DNA of 64,000 bases from Salinivirgaceae bacterium (GCA_017557785.1 JAFYYA010000056.1:1-64000), one strand, 5' to 3'. Numbered from the stretch's first letter, positions 28,096 through 37,063 are shown. A program made the numbers and translations. The notes: generated by a model from the sequence alone, not told the origin.

Positions 28096-29628
28096 CTAAA
28101 AATCGATTTTTTTGGTTTTCAGATAGTTTTCCACCCTTTCAATGTCTTTGTACAGCGGGCTGTCGACGGTTGAGAAGGCGGGGAAAATGGCTCGCACCTC
28201 ATCGTAAACGGCGCGTGTGGCGGGGCTCATCTTGTCTTGAATCTTCAGAATATCAACAGCTTGAGCCAGCGACATCATCATTATGGCCATCACTTGGAAT
28301 GAGTTCTCGATAATGTGCTTTGCAATGAGCGCCGAGTTGGTGCCCATACTCACAATGTCTTGATTATCATTGTTGTTAGGTATGCTGTGCACATACATCG
28401 GGTTCGAGAGTGTCTGACACTCGGCGGTGGTGGAAGTGGCGGTGAACTGTGCGGCCTGCATTCCGTAGTTCAGACCCAAAACGCCCATATTGACAAACGG
28501 CGGCAGAATGCCGTTGATTCGGTCGTGGTAAAGGTAGTTGAGCTGCCGCTCGGTGAGCATTGTGAGCTTGGTGACGCCGATTTTCAGCTTGTCCATCTCG
28601 TACGAAATGTAGTCGCCGTGGAAGTTTCCGCCGTGGAACACGTTTTGGTTTTCGGGGTCGATAATCGGATTGTCGCAGGCCGAATTGACTTCGTTAATCA
28701 GCACTTTTTCAGCGTTTTCCATCTCGTCGAAAATCGGTCCCAGAATCTGCGGAATGCAGCGCAGCGAGTAGTAGGGCTGCACCTTGTGGCCGAAGGTAGC
28801 CTCGGTGTGTTTTTGATTGTAGAGCTCGGCCTCGCGTTTGAGCATACACTTGCTGCCCGCGCTTATTTTACGCATCAGACGGGCAATCTCGCGCTGTCCG
28901 CGGTGGCGTTTGGTGGCGTTCAGCTCGGCCGACATCAGGTCGTCGTATGAAGCGGCCACCTCGTTCATCATCACCGACGCCACAAGCGACCAGCGAAGCA
29001 GTTTCTTGGCGTAAATCAGGTTGACAACGCCAATGCCCGTCATCACCGACGTGCCGTTGGTAACTGACAGTCCCTCACGCAGATAAATCTTGAATGGCTC
29101 GAGTCCGTTTTCTTTCATCACTTCGGCTGTGGGGCGCAGTTGGCCTTTGTAGAAAACATCGCCTTCGCCAATGAGCGTGAGCGCAATGTGGGCAAGCTGC
29201 ACAAGGTCGCCGCTGGCGCCAACGCTGCCGTGCTCGGGAATGTAGGGGATAATGCCGCGGTTTATGAACTCAACAATGAGCCGCACCAGCTCGGTGTGAA
29301 CGCCTGAGTTGCCCTGCAGAAAGGTGTAGAGCCGCGCAATCATTGCCGACTTCACATACACCTCGGGCAGCGGCTGCCCAGCACCCGTTGAGTGGCTGCG
29401 TATAATATTGTATTGCAAATCGATAAGCGACTGGTCATCGACTCTGTATTGAGCCATCGGGCCGAAGCCAGTGTTTATGCCGTAAATGATTTTGTCTTTC
29501 GAGAAATCCTTCAGAAACTGAAAACTGCGGTCAACAGTTTTCAAATCATCATCGGAAAGTGTAAGTTTCTTGTTTTCAAACAGAATGCCGTAAAGCGTTT
29601 CTAAATCTATTTCTTGTTTTGAAGCCAT
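28096..29628 (-). CDS. Aromatic amino acid ammonia-lyase (probably tyrosine)
   Basis: A 510-residue member of the HAL/PAL/TAL family. The MIO cofactor triad Ala-Ser-Gly is at 138-140 in GSVGASGDLVQLAH, the catalytic Tyr in YGINTGFG, and the substrate-selectivity pair is Ser-His in IRSHSTGAG (His79). HAL also carries a His at this place, so sequence alone does not settle the substrate. Context does: it leads an operon of ketosynthase, ACP and acyltransferase genes, as the tyrosine ammonia-lyases of flexirubin and aryl-polyene clusters do, supplying 4-coumarate as starter. No hut genes are nearby. A -7 box lies 36 bp upstream. Confidence 0.87.
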   Translation of the reverse strand: MASKQEIDLETLYGILFENKKLTLSDDDLKTVDRSFQFLKDFSKDKIIYGINTGFGPMAQYRVDDQSLIDLQYNIIRSHSTGAGQPLPEVYVKSAMIARLYTFLQGNSGVHTELVRLIVEFINRGIIPYIPEHGSVGASGDLVQLAHIALTLIGEGDVFYKGQLRPTAEVMKENGLEPFKIYLREGLSVTNGTSVMTGIGVVNLIYAKKLLRWSLVASVMMNEVAASYDDLMSAELNATKRHRGQREIARLMRKISAGSKCMLKREAELYNQKHTEATFGHKVQPYYSLRCIPQILGPIFDEMENAEKVLINEVNSACDNPIIDPENQNVFHGGNFHGDYISYEMDKLKIGVTKLTMLTERQLNYLYHDRINGILPPFVNMGVLGLNYGMQAAQFTATSTTAECQTLSNPMYVHSIPNNNDNQDIVSMGTNSALIAKHIIENSFQVMAIMMMSLAQAVDILKIQDKMSPATRAVYDEVRAIFPAFSTVDSPLYKDIERVENYLKTKKIDF

Positions 29629-29663
29629 AATGCTTGTGCAGCCGATTTTTATTTTTTGAACCG

Positions 29664-29671
29664 CAAATATA
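29664..29671 (-). promoter_or_regulatory. -7 box of the ammonia-lyase operon
   Basis: TATATTTG on the minus strand, an exact TAnnTTTG match, lies 36 bp before the ammonia-lyase start. The nearest TTG upstream is 24 bp away, a little wide. Confidence 0.6.
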
Positions 29672-29869
29672 GGGTTTTAATCTTTTAATAGATACCAATA
29701 AAAAATATTAGGTAAAGTAGATAGGCAATTATATCCGAATCATATAAATCTTTTTCCATAAGAAGTTTGATTTTGTAAAAATGCGTATTCTTGCAAAGTG
29801 CATTTTTGTGTTTTATGATATAGTTACAATAGTATTGCACAATTTATTAAATGGTTTAAAATGAATATT

Positions 29870-31642
29870 ATGAGAAAAGTTTTTTTGCTTACCTTGTCGG
29901 TTGCGGTTTGCTTCGCGGCTTGTAAGAAGGACGAAGAGAAGCCATCGCCAGATGGTCCTGATACACCTTCAACCGATACTACGCCGGCTGTTGATTCAAC
30001 GCGGTTTGATCCAAATAGTTACCGTTTCTTAAAGACGTATGTTGACCGTTCGGTCCATCCTGATTTTAAATTCAGTGGTGCGCTTGATGTGAATGAATTC
30101 CACAACAACACAAATGGTGTGCGCGACACTGTAACCGCCCACTTCGATGAGATTGTGGCAGGCAACGCTATGAAGTACGGCTCGGTGGTTGGCGGTAGCG
30201 GACAGATGAATTTCACGAATGTGAAGCGTTTTGTTGAAGATGCCAGAAAAGCAGGGCTTTCCATCTACGGCCACACACTTGCCTGGCATTCGCAGCAGCA
30301 ACCGGGATATTTGTTGGGTTTGATGGCTGATCGTGAAGTGAATGTCCCTGACAGTGAGAAGGTTGATGTCGAAGATTTGAGCCAGAATTATAAAGGATTG
30401 AAGTCATTTAATTATTGGCATAGCGAATTCTCCGATTTCAATTATACGATTACAACAGAAGCTGATGGTTTGCATATCAAGAATAATGCGGTTGCAGCCA
30501 ATTTTTGGGACGTTCAGTATCAAATTGCAGGCAGCTTGCCTGTAAAGACAGGTGGATCTTATGATTTCACCATCCGGGCAAAAGCGTCTGCACCTACTGA
30601 TATAACTGTTGCCGTTGGCGGATGGTCAAATAATAACAATCTCAAAATCAGCATTTCCAATGATTGGGCGGACATTAATTTTCACATTGACAATATAAAA
30701 GAAGGTGGTGGGCATGTTTTGTTGCAATCGGGGAATTTTGTTGGCGATATTTTTATTGAAAGCCTGAAAATCACACACAAAGGCAGCGACAAAACCATCG
30801 CCCTTACTGCCGAGCAAAAGCGCGATACTCTTGTCTGGGCCATGGATCGTTGGATTGCCGGTATGATGGAAGCCACCGATGGCTACGTGAAGGCCTGGGA
30901 TGTTGTGAACGAAGCTCTTTCTGGCGGCGGCAATGATGGTAGTGGCAATTATGTTCTGCAAAACTACGAGAACAACAATATTTCTGATCCCAGCAATGTG
31001 TCATCAGGTACGTTCTACTGGCAGGCCTTTATGGGTGACCTTGAGTATGTGCGCACTGCTGTTGCAAGCGCCCGCAAGCACTTCAAAGGCAATGCCGACG
31101 AGTTGAAGCTTTTTGTGAACGACTATAACCTTGAATCGGATTGGGATGACAACAAAAAGGTAAAGAGCCTTGTGGCATGGATTAAGAAATGGGAAGCTGA
31201 CGGTGTGACAAAAATCGATGGCATCGGGACACAGATGCACATCAGTTGTTTTGAAAACGCCAATATTCAGAGAAACATTGAAAATCATATTGTCAAAATG
31301 TTTGAGATTATGGCAGCAAGCGGCAAGCTCTGTCGCATCTCAGAACTCGATATGGGCTATGTGCGTGGTAGCCAGCGTTGGGGCGGAACATCGCTCAAAA
31401 CATCGCAGCTGACTGAAGCCGAGCATCAGAAAATGGCCGATTTTTATGAGTTTATTGTCAGAAAATATTTTGAGATAATTCCTGTTGAGCAGCAATATGG
31501 TATCTGCCAATGGTGCCTGACCGATGCCCCGTCAAATTCGGGGTGGCGAGGTGGTGAGCCCGTCGGTATCTGGACAGAGAAATTCAAAGCCCGTAAAGCC
31601 GCCTATATTGGTTTTGCCAAGGGGCTTGCTAGTGAGGAATAG
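29870..31642 (+). CDS. GH10 endo-xylanase lipoprotein with inserted carbohydrate-binding module
   Basis: A surface-type endo-1,4-beta-xylanase. MRKVFLLTLSVAVCFAAC is a lipoprotein signal; the following KKDEEK resembles the charged export signal that sends Bacteroidota lipoproteins to the cell surface. The GH10 barrel is in two parts: residues 40-155 (NAMKYGSV, GHTLAWHSQ) and 305-590, with acid/base Glu348 in WDVVNEAL and nucleophile Glu492 in RISELDM. The roughly 150 residues between them are beta-rich (YWHSEFSDFNYTITTEADG...) and look like a CBM4-type module, an arrangement known from Prevotella xylanases. The ATG at 29861 is possible too. No SusC/SusD or other glycosidase is nearby, so it is not in a PUL here. 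Confidence 0.92.
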   Translation: MRKVFLLTLSVAVCFAACKKDEEKPSPDGPDTPSTDTTPAVDSTRFDPNSYRFLKTYVDRSVHPDFKFSGALDVNEFHNNTNGVRDTVTAHFDEIVAGNAMKYGSVVGGSGQMNFTNVKRFVEDARKAGLSIYGHTLAWHSQQQPGYLLGLMADREVNVPDSEKVDVEDLSQNYKGLKSFNYWHSEFSDFNYTITTEADGLHIKNNAVAANFWDVQYQIAGSLPVKTGGSYDFTIRAKASAPTDITVAVGGWSNNNNLKISISNDWADINFHIDNIKEGGGHVLLQSGNFVGDIFIESLKITHKGSDKTIALTAEQKRDTLVWAMDRWIAGMMEATDGYVKAWDVVNEALSGGGNDGSGNYVLQNYENNNISDPSNVSSGTFYWQAFMGDLEYVRTAVASARKHFKGNADELKLFVNDYNLESDWDDNKKVKSLVAWIKKWEADGVTKIDGIGTQMHISCFENANIQRNIENHIVKMFEIMAASGKLCRISELDMGYVRGSQRWGGTSLKTSQLTEAEHQKMADFYEFIVRKYFEIIPVEQQYGICQWCLTDAPSNSGWRGGEPVGIWTEKFKARKAAYIGFAKGLASEE

Positions 31643-31666
31643 TTTGAAAACAAACTCGGTATTTAT

Positions 31667-31698
31667 AAACAAAGGGGGCATTTGCCCCCTTGTTTTTT
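31667..31698. terminator. Bidirectional intrinsic terminator
   Basis: ACAAAGGGGGCA and TGCCCCCTTGT form a strong stem with a 2-nt loop, flanked by A and T runs. It separates the xylanase gene from the convergent mrp gene. Confidence 0.88.
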
Positions 31699-31714
31699 AG
31701 TTACAAATAGGTTT

Positions 31715-32809
31715 TTATTTCTTCTTCACTTCAACCTTGCGGGTTGCGGCTAGGTTGCTGTTGCGGTAATCAACCGCAGCAATCACGCTGTCGGCCAAAG
31801 AGTGGAAATATCCGCCCACAATGCTGCCGCGGTCCATGGCGGCAGGCATACCATTGTCGCCGCTTTCGCAGACGCTTTGTACAATCGGTATTTGTCCAAG
31901 GAAATTTACACCTTCCTTCTCAGCCAGGCGCTTGCAACCGCCGTTACCGAAAATGAAATATTTGTTCTCTGGCAGTTCGGCGGGGGTAAACCAGGCCATA
32001 TTCTCAACCAGCCCCAAAACAGGCACATTTATTTTATCGTTGCGGAACATGTTCATGCCCTTCAAAGCGTCGGCTAGAGCCACTTCCTGCGGCGTGCTGA
32101 CGATGATGGCGCCCGTAAGAGCAAGCATTTGGATGATGGCCAGATGGATGTCGCCAGTTCCCGGTGGCATATCAATGAGCAGATAGTCGAGTTCGCTCCA
32201 GTCGGCTTCCATTATCATCTGCTTGAGAGCGCTTGTGGCCATCGGGCCGCGCCATACAAGAGCATCCTTGGCATTCACAAAAAAACCGATTGACAGCAAA
32301 CGGACACCGTATTTCTCTATTGGCACAATCATCTGCTCTTCGTTGGCCATCGGACGGGCATCGTGCAAATCGAACATAAGCGGGATTGAAGGCCCGTAGA
32401 TATCGGCATCGACAAGGCCTACTTTTGCGCCTTGCTGCGCCAAAGCCACCGCCAGATTGACGGCCACCGTCGATTTTCCGACACCGCCCTTGCCCGAAGC
32501 CACGGCAATGATATTTTTCACCTTGCGCAGGCCATTGGGCTCATCGGCTTCGGTTTCGGGTTTGGCCTGCACGCGGATGTTGCCGCGCACGTTCACGCCC
32601 GGAAACGCAGCTTCGAGCGCATCAACACAGTTCTGTTTCAGCAGGGCGATGTTGGTGCTTTCCTTCTTGCCGATTAGCAGGGCAAAACTGACGTTTGCCC
32701 CGTCAATTTCGAGTCCTTGAACCATTCCCAGCTGGATTATGTCTCGTTTGAGTTCGGGGTGGACAACCGTCCGCAGCACCCCGAACACTTGTGCAGGTGT
32801 GATTTCCAT
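31715..32809 (-). CDS. mrp: Mrp/ApbC family Fe-S cluster carrier ATPase
   Basis: A 364-residue P-loop ATPase that binds and transfers Fe-S clusters to apoproteins. An N-terminal MIP18-type domain (residues 1-85) precedes the deviant Walker A GKGGVGKST (106-114), DADIYGPSIP and DMPPGTGD. The C-terminal CxxC that bridges the cluster in E. coli Mrp and Nbp35 (CPHC) is absent: the matching region reads ENMAWFTPAELPENKYFIFG. This is common in Bacteroidota orthologs as far as I know, and implies a different way to hold the cluster. Single gene, with a TATATTTG box 20 bp upstream. Confidence 0.9.
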   Translation of the reverse strand: MEITPAQVFGVLRTVVHPELKRDIIQLGMVQGLEIDGANVSFALLIGKKESTNIALLKQNCVDALEAAFPGVNVRGNIRVQAKPETEADEPNGLRKVKNIIAVASGKGGVGKSTVAVNLAVALAQQGAKVGLVDADIYGPSIPLMFDLHDARPMANEEQMIVPIEKYGVRLLSIGFFVNAKDALVWRGPMATSALKQMIMEADWSELDYLLIDMPPGTGDIHLAIIQMLALTGAIIVSTPQEVALADALKGMNMFRNDKINVPVLGLVENMAWFTPAELPENKYFIFGNGGCKRLAEKEGVNFLGQIPIVQSVCESGDNGMPAAMDRGSIVGGYFHSLADSVIAAVDYRNSNLAATRKVEVKKK

Positions 32810-32828
32810 ATTGATTTTTCTAATGCTG

Positions 32829-32836
32829 CAAATATA
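32829..32836 (-). promoter_or_regulatory. -7 box of mrp
   Basis: TATATTTG on the minus strand, an exact TAnnTTTG match, ends 20 bp before the mrp start. Confidence 0.6.
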
Positions 32837-32882
32837 GTCAGAAGTTTGCTACGGGCTTTTTTTAATGTTTTTTTTCAAACAT

Positions 32883-32912
32883 TTTGGCGATTAAGATTTT
32901 TTTGTACTTTTG
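32883..32912 (+). promoter_or_regulatory. Promoter of tRNA-Phe
   Basis: TTTG (32883-32886), an 18-bp spacer and TACTTTTG (32905-32912) form a well-matched Bacteroidota promoter, 20 bp before the mature tRNA 5' end. Confidence 0.75.
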
Positions 32913-32932
32913 CACCGCTCTTAAGCAAATGG

Positions 32933-33005
32933 GGTGCCATAGCTCAGTTGGTAGAGCAAAGGACTGAAAATCCTTGTGTCCCTGGTTCGATTCCCGGTGG
33001 CACCA
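32933..33005 (+). tRNA. tRNA-Phe (GAA)
   Basis: A 73-nt cloverleaf: acceptor GGTGCCA/TGGCACC, D-arm with AGCTCAGTTGGTAGAGC, anticodon loop CTGAAAA with anticodon GAA, and T-arm with GGTTCGATTCC. The discriminator is A33005. The CCA end is not encoded (CGC follows). Confidence 0.97.
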
Positions 33006-33010
33006 CGCAG

Positions 33011-33047
33011 AAAAGAGAGTTCGGTTTTTACCGGATTCTCTTTTTTT
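33011..33047 (+). terminator. Terminator of tRNA-Phe
   Basis: AGAGAGTTCGG and CCGGATTCTCT pair around a short loop and are followed by seven T residues, directly after the tRNA. Confidence 0.85.
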
Positions 33048-33132
33048 GTTTGCGATTCGATAATAAAACTGACCGATTCACGACCCATGTTTTTAGTCTG
33101 AAGCCAGTAGTCCGAAATTCAACAACTCGACT

Positions 33133-33140
33133 ATATTTGT
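33133..33140 (+). promoter_or_regulatory. -7 box of the TPR-histidine kinase gene
   Basis: TATATTTG lies 19 bp before the ATG at 33160. No -33 element at the standard spacing was found; a degenerate GTCTG word repeat occupies that region. Confidence 0.55.
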
Positions 33141-33159
33141 ACCATAAATTTATTGAGTT

Positions 33160-35406
33160 ATGAAAAAATTACGATTGTTGATTCTGGTATTGTGCGTTAC
33201 GTTGACAGCAGGTGCCACAGATCATCAAAAAACAGCCGCCATGTCTGATGCCGCTGCCAAACCCGATGCCGACAGCCTTTTGCGTTTAGGACGCAAGTTT
33301 GTCCGCACCAATCCTGACACAGCCATAATAGTGTTCAACGACGCCATACAACTCACTGACAGTAATAGCTTGACTCGCGCAGCCATCTATCGTCAGATGT
33401 CTAACGCATATTCTTTCAAAGAAGATTTCTTACAAGCAGTGGACATTAATACTCGTGCCATCAGCATTCGCAACCAAAACTCGATGGATTCCGCCAATAT
33501 GGCCGAGATGGCAGTGTTGTACTATAACAACGCAATCAACTATCAGAACAGCAGTAACTATCTGGCAGCCATCCGCTCGGTTGAACAAGCCTTTCCTTTG
33601 TTTGAAAAAACTGAAAACGATTATTTTCTATCAATCGCTTACGATCTCGCTGCAACGCTTTGCCAAAAAGTAGGTAGTACATACCTTGCTCAAAGGTACG
33701 CATTGAATGAATTGGCTTTATGTGAGAAAATGGGCGATACAATTGGAATATCATATACTTATGACCTATTAGCCGCAATTTGTGAAACCACGGGGCAGTT
33801 CAGCCAACAACTTATTTGGCAGAAGAAATCACTTGAGTTGCGTATAATGATGGATGATATTGTCCGTGTTGCGCAGTCGTACAATAATATAGGTAATACG
33901 TATGTAAATGAAGCACAAGGAATACTTGTCAATAGTCCGAGTGGCATCAATGTTAACCCAAAAGGGTATAATGAAAATCAAAAGAGGGCTAATCAAAAAT
34001 CTGATACGGCACTAATGTATTTGAAAGAAGCGCTTCGTCTCAAAATGGGGTTTAATGAAGCTCAGGCACGGCAAACAGAGTTCACGGTTTCAGAAACATT
34101 TGAAACAAAGAAATATTGGCGTCAAAATCTATTGGTTGGCACTTTAAACAATATAGCATTAGCTTACAATGGAATAAATGCCGATTCATGTGCATTTTAT
34201 GGATGGAAAGCGGCAGAATACTATAAATTACTGCATGACGACTATGGTTACGTATCGGCATTAATTACCATATGTGATGGTGGTGGAAAAAAGGGGCTAA
34301 GAGGTCGTTCTCAAAAAGATATGATTGAAGAGATTATCAGGATATCAGACAAAAACGCTAATGCTTCATTTGTACACCTTAAACAGATAGCTTATACGAA
34401 ATTGGCAATAATATATTATGATAATGGTGATTATAAAAACGCTTATTTGTTTTATAGAGAGTCGTTTAGACTGAAAGACTCTCTGACTAATGAATCAAGC
34501 ATCCGTGAGTTGGCGCTGATGGAATCCCGTTACGAGTTTGACAAGCAGCATACGACCGACTCTATTAACCATTATCATGAGACTCTGCGAATTGAAACAG
34601 AGCATCAGAACGAACTGCTGCGGAATAAGGTCCATACTCGTGTAATGCTAAGCATTGCAATTCTGTTCATACTCATCGGTGTCATCATGTTCTTTTTCTA
34701 CAAGACTACCAAAGAGAACGAAGAGAACAAACTGCGCAACAAGGCTCTCGAAACCGAGCGCTCGCTGCTGCGTACTCAGATGAACCCGCACTTTATTTTC
34801 AACGCTCTCAACTCGGTGCAGAGTTTCATTGTGAGCAACAACGCACAAGACGCCGTACGGTTCCTGTCGAAGTTCGCCAAACTTATGCGCATGATTCTGA
34901 ACAACTCAATGGTGCAGTCAGTTACGCTGAGCAACGAGATGCAGTCGCTTGGTCTCTATCTCGACCTTGAGCGGGCACGGTTTGGCAACAAGTTCGATTA
35001 TAAAATCGACATCGATGACAGCGTGGAAGAAGACCTTGTGAGCGTACCGCCAATGCTGGTTCAGCCGTTCATTGAGAATGCCATCATCCATGGCTTGATG
35101 CACAAGACTACTGATGACGGACTCATCACCATCAAAATAAATGAAAATGACGAAAACAGCCTTATCTGTCAGATAACCGACAATGGCGTTGGGCGCAAGG
35201 CCGCTGCCGAACTTGAAAAGAATAACGAGCGCAAGCACAAGTCGGTGGGAATGCAACTCACCCGCGACCGTCTGCGCGACTTGAACAGTGAAGCCAACGC
35301 CCAAATGTCTTGCACCATCACCGACCTTGAAGACGAAGCCGGCAACGCTCTTGGCACACAGGTTACAATTATTATCCCGATAGTAGGAGAGTCAAATGAG
35401 GCTTGA
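33160..35406 (+). CDS. TPR sensor histidine kinase, LytS type
   Basis: A 748-residue sensor kinase. After a signal peptide (MKKLRLLILVLCVTLTAGA) come some 470 residues of TPR-like helical pairs facing the periplasm (AAIYRQMSNAYSFKEDFLQAV, AVLYYNNAINYQNSSNYLAAI and so on), a coiled segment, one membrane helix (VMLSIAILFILIGVIMFFFY, about 495-514) and a cytosolic LytS-family kinase: QMNPHFIFNALNSVQSFI (His about 542) and ATPase motifs PFIENAIIHGL and DNGVGR. The LytTR regulator gene follows 90 bp downstream, so this is a complete two-component system. The ligand sensed by the TPR part is unknown. Confidence 0.92.
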   Translation: MKKLRLLILVLCVTLTAGATDHQKTAAMSDAAAKPDADSLLRLGRKFVRTNPDTAIIVFNDAIQLTDSNSLTRAAIYRQMSNAYSFKEDFLQAVDINTRAISIRNQNSMDSANMAEMAVLYYNNAINYQNSSNYLAAIRSVEQAFPLFEKTENDYFLSIAYDLAATLCQKVGSTYLAQRYALNELALCEKMGDTIGISYTYDLLAAICETTGQFSQQLIWQKKSLELRIMMDDIVRVAQSYNNIGNTYVNEAQGILVNSPSGINVNPKGYNENQKRANQKSDTALMYLKEALRLKMGFNEAQARQTEFTVSETFETKKYWRQNLLVGTLNNIALAYNGINADSCAFYGWKAAEYYKLLHDDYGYVSALITICDGGGKKGLRGRSQKDMIEEIIRISDKNANASFVHLKQIAYTKLAIIYYDNGDYKNAYLFYRESFRLKDSLTNESSIRELALMESRYEFDKQHTTDSINHYHETLRIETEHQNELLRNKVHTRVMLSIAILFILIGVIMFFFYKTTKENEENKLRNKALETERSLLRTQMNPHFIFNALNSVQSFIVSNNAQDAVRFLSKFAKLMRMILNNSMVQSVTLSNEMQSLGLYLDLERARFGNKFDYKIDIDDSVEEDLVSVPPMLVQPFIENAIIHGLMHKTTDDGLITIKINENDENSLICQITDNGVGRKAAAELEKNNERKHKSVGMQLTRDRLRDLNSEANAQMSCTITDLEDEAGNALGTQVTIIIPIVGESNEA

Positions 35407-35496
35407 TAAGTTGAGAGTCGGTGGTTGAGAAAAGTTGAAATCGCTTATTGTTTTTCAACCAAATCATTATATTTACAAAATCAAAAATACTGGATT

Positions 35497-36249
35497 ATGA
35501 AAGTTGTGATTATTGATGATGAAATTAACGGGCGCGAAACTGTTAGGCAGTATTTGTCGTTCTACTGCGATGATGTTGAAGTGATCGGTGAAGCCAATTC
35601 GGTTGAGAGCGGTGTTGAACTGCTCAGCAAACAGACGCCCGACATTGTTTTTCTCGACATACAGATGCAGGACGGAACCGGATTCAACCTGCTCGAGAAA
35701 TTACCGCAGCGTAATTTCAAAGTCATCTTCGTAACAGCTTATGACCAATATGCGCTCAAGGCCATCAAGTTCAGTGCGGCCGACTACATTCTGAAACCTG
35801 TTGACCCTGACGAGTTTGTTGATGCAGTGCAAAGGGTGCAGGCAGAACTCGCCGCACAGCAAAATAAACAGACAAAAGACAACCGTCTGGACGAGTTGCT
35901 GACCATTTCAAAAAAGAACGATTTCACAAAGGTCGGATTGCCGACATCGGAAGGAATACAGTTTGTCAAGGTTGACGACATTGTGCGTTGTGAAGCGGAC
36001 GGTCCCTATACACAAGTTTTCATGAGCACAGGCGAGCGGATCATGGTCTCAAAAAATCTTAAAATCTATGAAGATTTGTTCGCTGGCAACAATTTCCTGC
36101 GCATCCACAAGTCTCATCTGATAAATACTAGTTACATAGACAAATACATGAACACGGGTGGTGACGGCGGCAGTGTTGCCATGGCCGATGGTTCTGTGGT
36201 TGAAGTTTCGCGCCGCAAAAAGGACGAACTGTTGTCAATGCTCAAATAA
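35497..36249 (+). CDS. LytTR-family response regulator
   Basis: A 250-residue response regulator, partner of the kinase just upstream. The receiver domain (residues 1-120) has acidic residues DDE near the start, phospho-acceptor Asp in IVFLDIQMQDG and Lys in ILKPVDPDEF. A linker rich in Gln/Ala leads to a LytTR DNA-binding domain (about 150-248: VGLPTSEGIQFVKVDDIVRCEADGPYTQVF, LRIHKSHLINTSYI). The ATG at 35497 is chosen because the receiver fold starts there; the upstream in-frame ATG adds 24 residues with no match. A terminator follows. Confidence 0.93.
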   Translation: MKVVIIDDEINGRETVRQYLSFYCDDVEVIGEANSVESGVELLSKQTPDIVFLDIQMQDGTGFNLLEKLPQRNFKVIFVTAYDQYALKAIKFSAADYILKPVDPDEFVDAVQRVQAELAAQQNKQTKDNRLDELLTISKKNDFTKVGLPTSEGIQFVKVDDIVRCEADGPYTQVFMSTGERIMVSKNLKIYEDLFAGNNFLRIHKSHLINTSYIDKYMNTGGDGGSVAMADGSVVEVSRRKKDELLSMLK

Positions 36250-36293
36250 TGAGACTGTGCTTAATCACAGGTTTTCAACTAAAAACACATATA

Positions 36294-36320
36294 AAAAAAG
36301 CGGACAATCGTCCGCTTTTT
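36294..36320 (+). terminator. Intrinsic terminator after the response regulator
   Basis: AAAAAGCGGAC and GTCCGCTTTTT form a perfect stem with a 4-nt loop. It could also act on the converging DUF2807 transcript. Confidence 0.85.
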
Positions 36321-36364
36321 CCATTTTTAGTAAGCAACTAATAGTATATGAAGAAAAAAGCATT

Positions 36365-37063
36365 TTACAGTCTTGATATTGAGCCGCCCGAGCCCGACTC
36401 AACATTCACCATATTAGGTTGTCCAGAATATCTGATGCGGGCACCGCTATGAGCTTTGGCTTCAAGTTGCGAACCTGCGTTGACTGTCATGCCTGCGCCA
36501 CTCGACGCTTCGGCTGTAACATTGGCAACTTGTAATTTATCGGCAGTGATGCTTGCACCACTCGATGCGTCATAATTGGCGCTTCCGGCCGTACCAATAA
36601 TTTTAACGCTGGCACCGCTGCTCGATTCGGCAGTTACCGACTGCGCTTCAACCATTGTGTTAATCCTTGCACCCGACGATGCGCTGAATTTCAGTTCGTT
36701 GCCTTTGATGGTGTCGGTGATGACAGTTGCGCCCGATGATGCTTTTATCTGGTTCACAGCACATGCCGATACGACTACTTCAATATGCCGCGGCGATTTA
36801 ATGTTGGCCTTTCTGTCCCAACGGATAATCAGCGTTCCATTCTTTACTTCGGTAACAATTCTGTCGATGATGTCGTCAGGTGCAGTCACTGTCACGCTGT
36901 CGGAAAAGCCCGCCACAACGTTCACCTTGATGCCTTGGCCGGCATCGATGCCCGTGTACTTGTCGATGTGGCGCACGCTAGTCACATCTTCTGCATTTAA
37001 ACCCGATATGTTGGTGCAGGCAATCAGTGCCGAACCAATCATTGCAAACAAAAATTTTTTCAT
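36365..37063 (-). CDS. DUF2807 (head GIN domain) lipoprotein
   Basis: A 232-residue protein with lipoprotein signal MKKFLFAMIGSALIAC (Cys16) and a repetitive beta-helix-like body. Short alternating strands with recurrent S-S-G-A motifs (ASSGATVITD, ASSGARINTM, SSSGASVKI, ASSGASITA, ASSGAGMTV) are characteristic of the DUF2807 'putative auto-transporter adhesin, head GIN' family. Function is unknown; an outer-surface location is inferred from the signal. It converges on the LytTR gene and stands alone. Confidence 0.88.
   Translation of the reverse strand: MKKFLFAMIGSALIACTNISGLNAEDVTSVRHIDKYTGIDAGQGIKVNVVAGFSDSVTVTAPDDIIDRIVTEVKNGTLIIRWDRKANIKSPRHIEVVVSACAVNQIKASSGATVITDTIKGNELKFSASSGARINTMVEAQSVTAESSSGASVKIIGTAGSANYDASSGASITADKLQVANVTAEASSGAGMTVNAGSQLEAKAHSGARIRYSGQPNMVNVESGSGGSISRL

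Noticed and set aside
28096-29628. Histidine ammonia-lyase (hutH) of histidine breakdown
   Set aside because: The family is the same, but no hutU, hutI or formimidoyl genes are near and the gene is coupled to a ketosynthase, ACP and acyltransferase.
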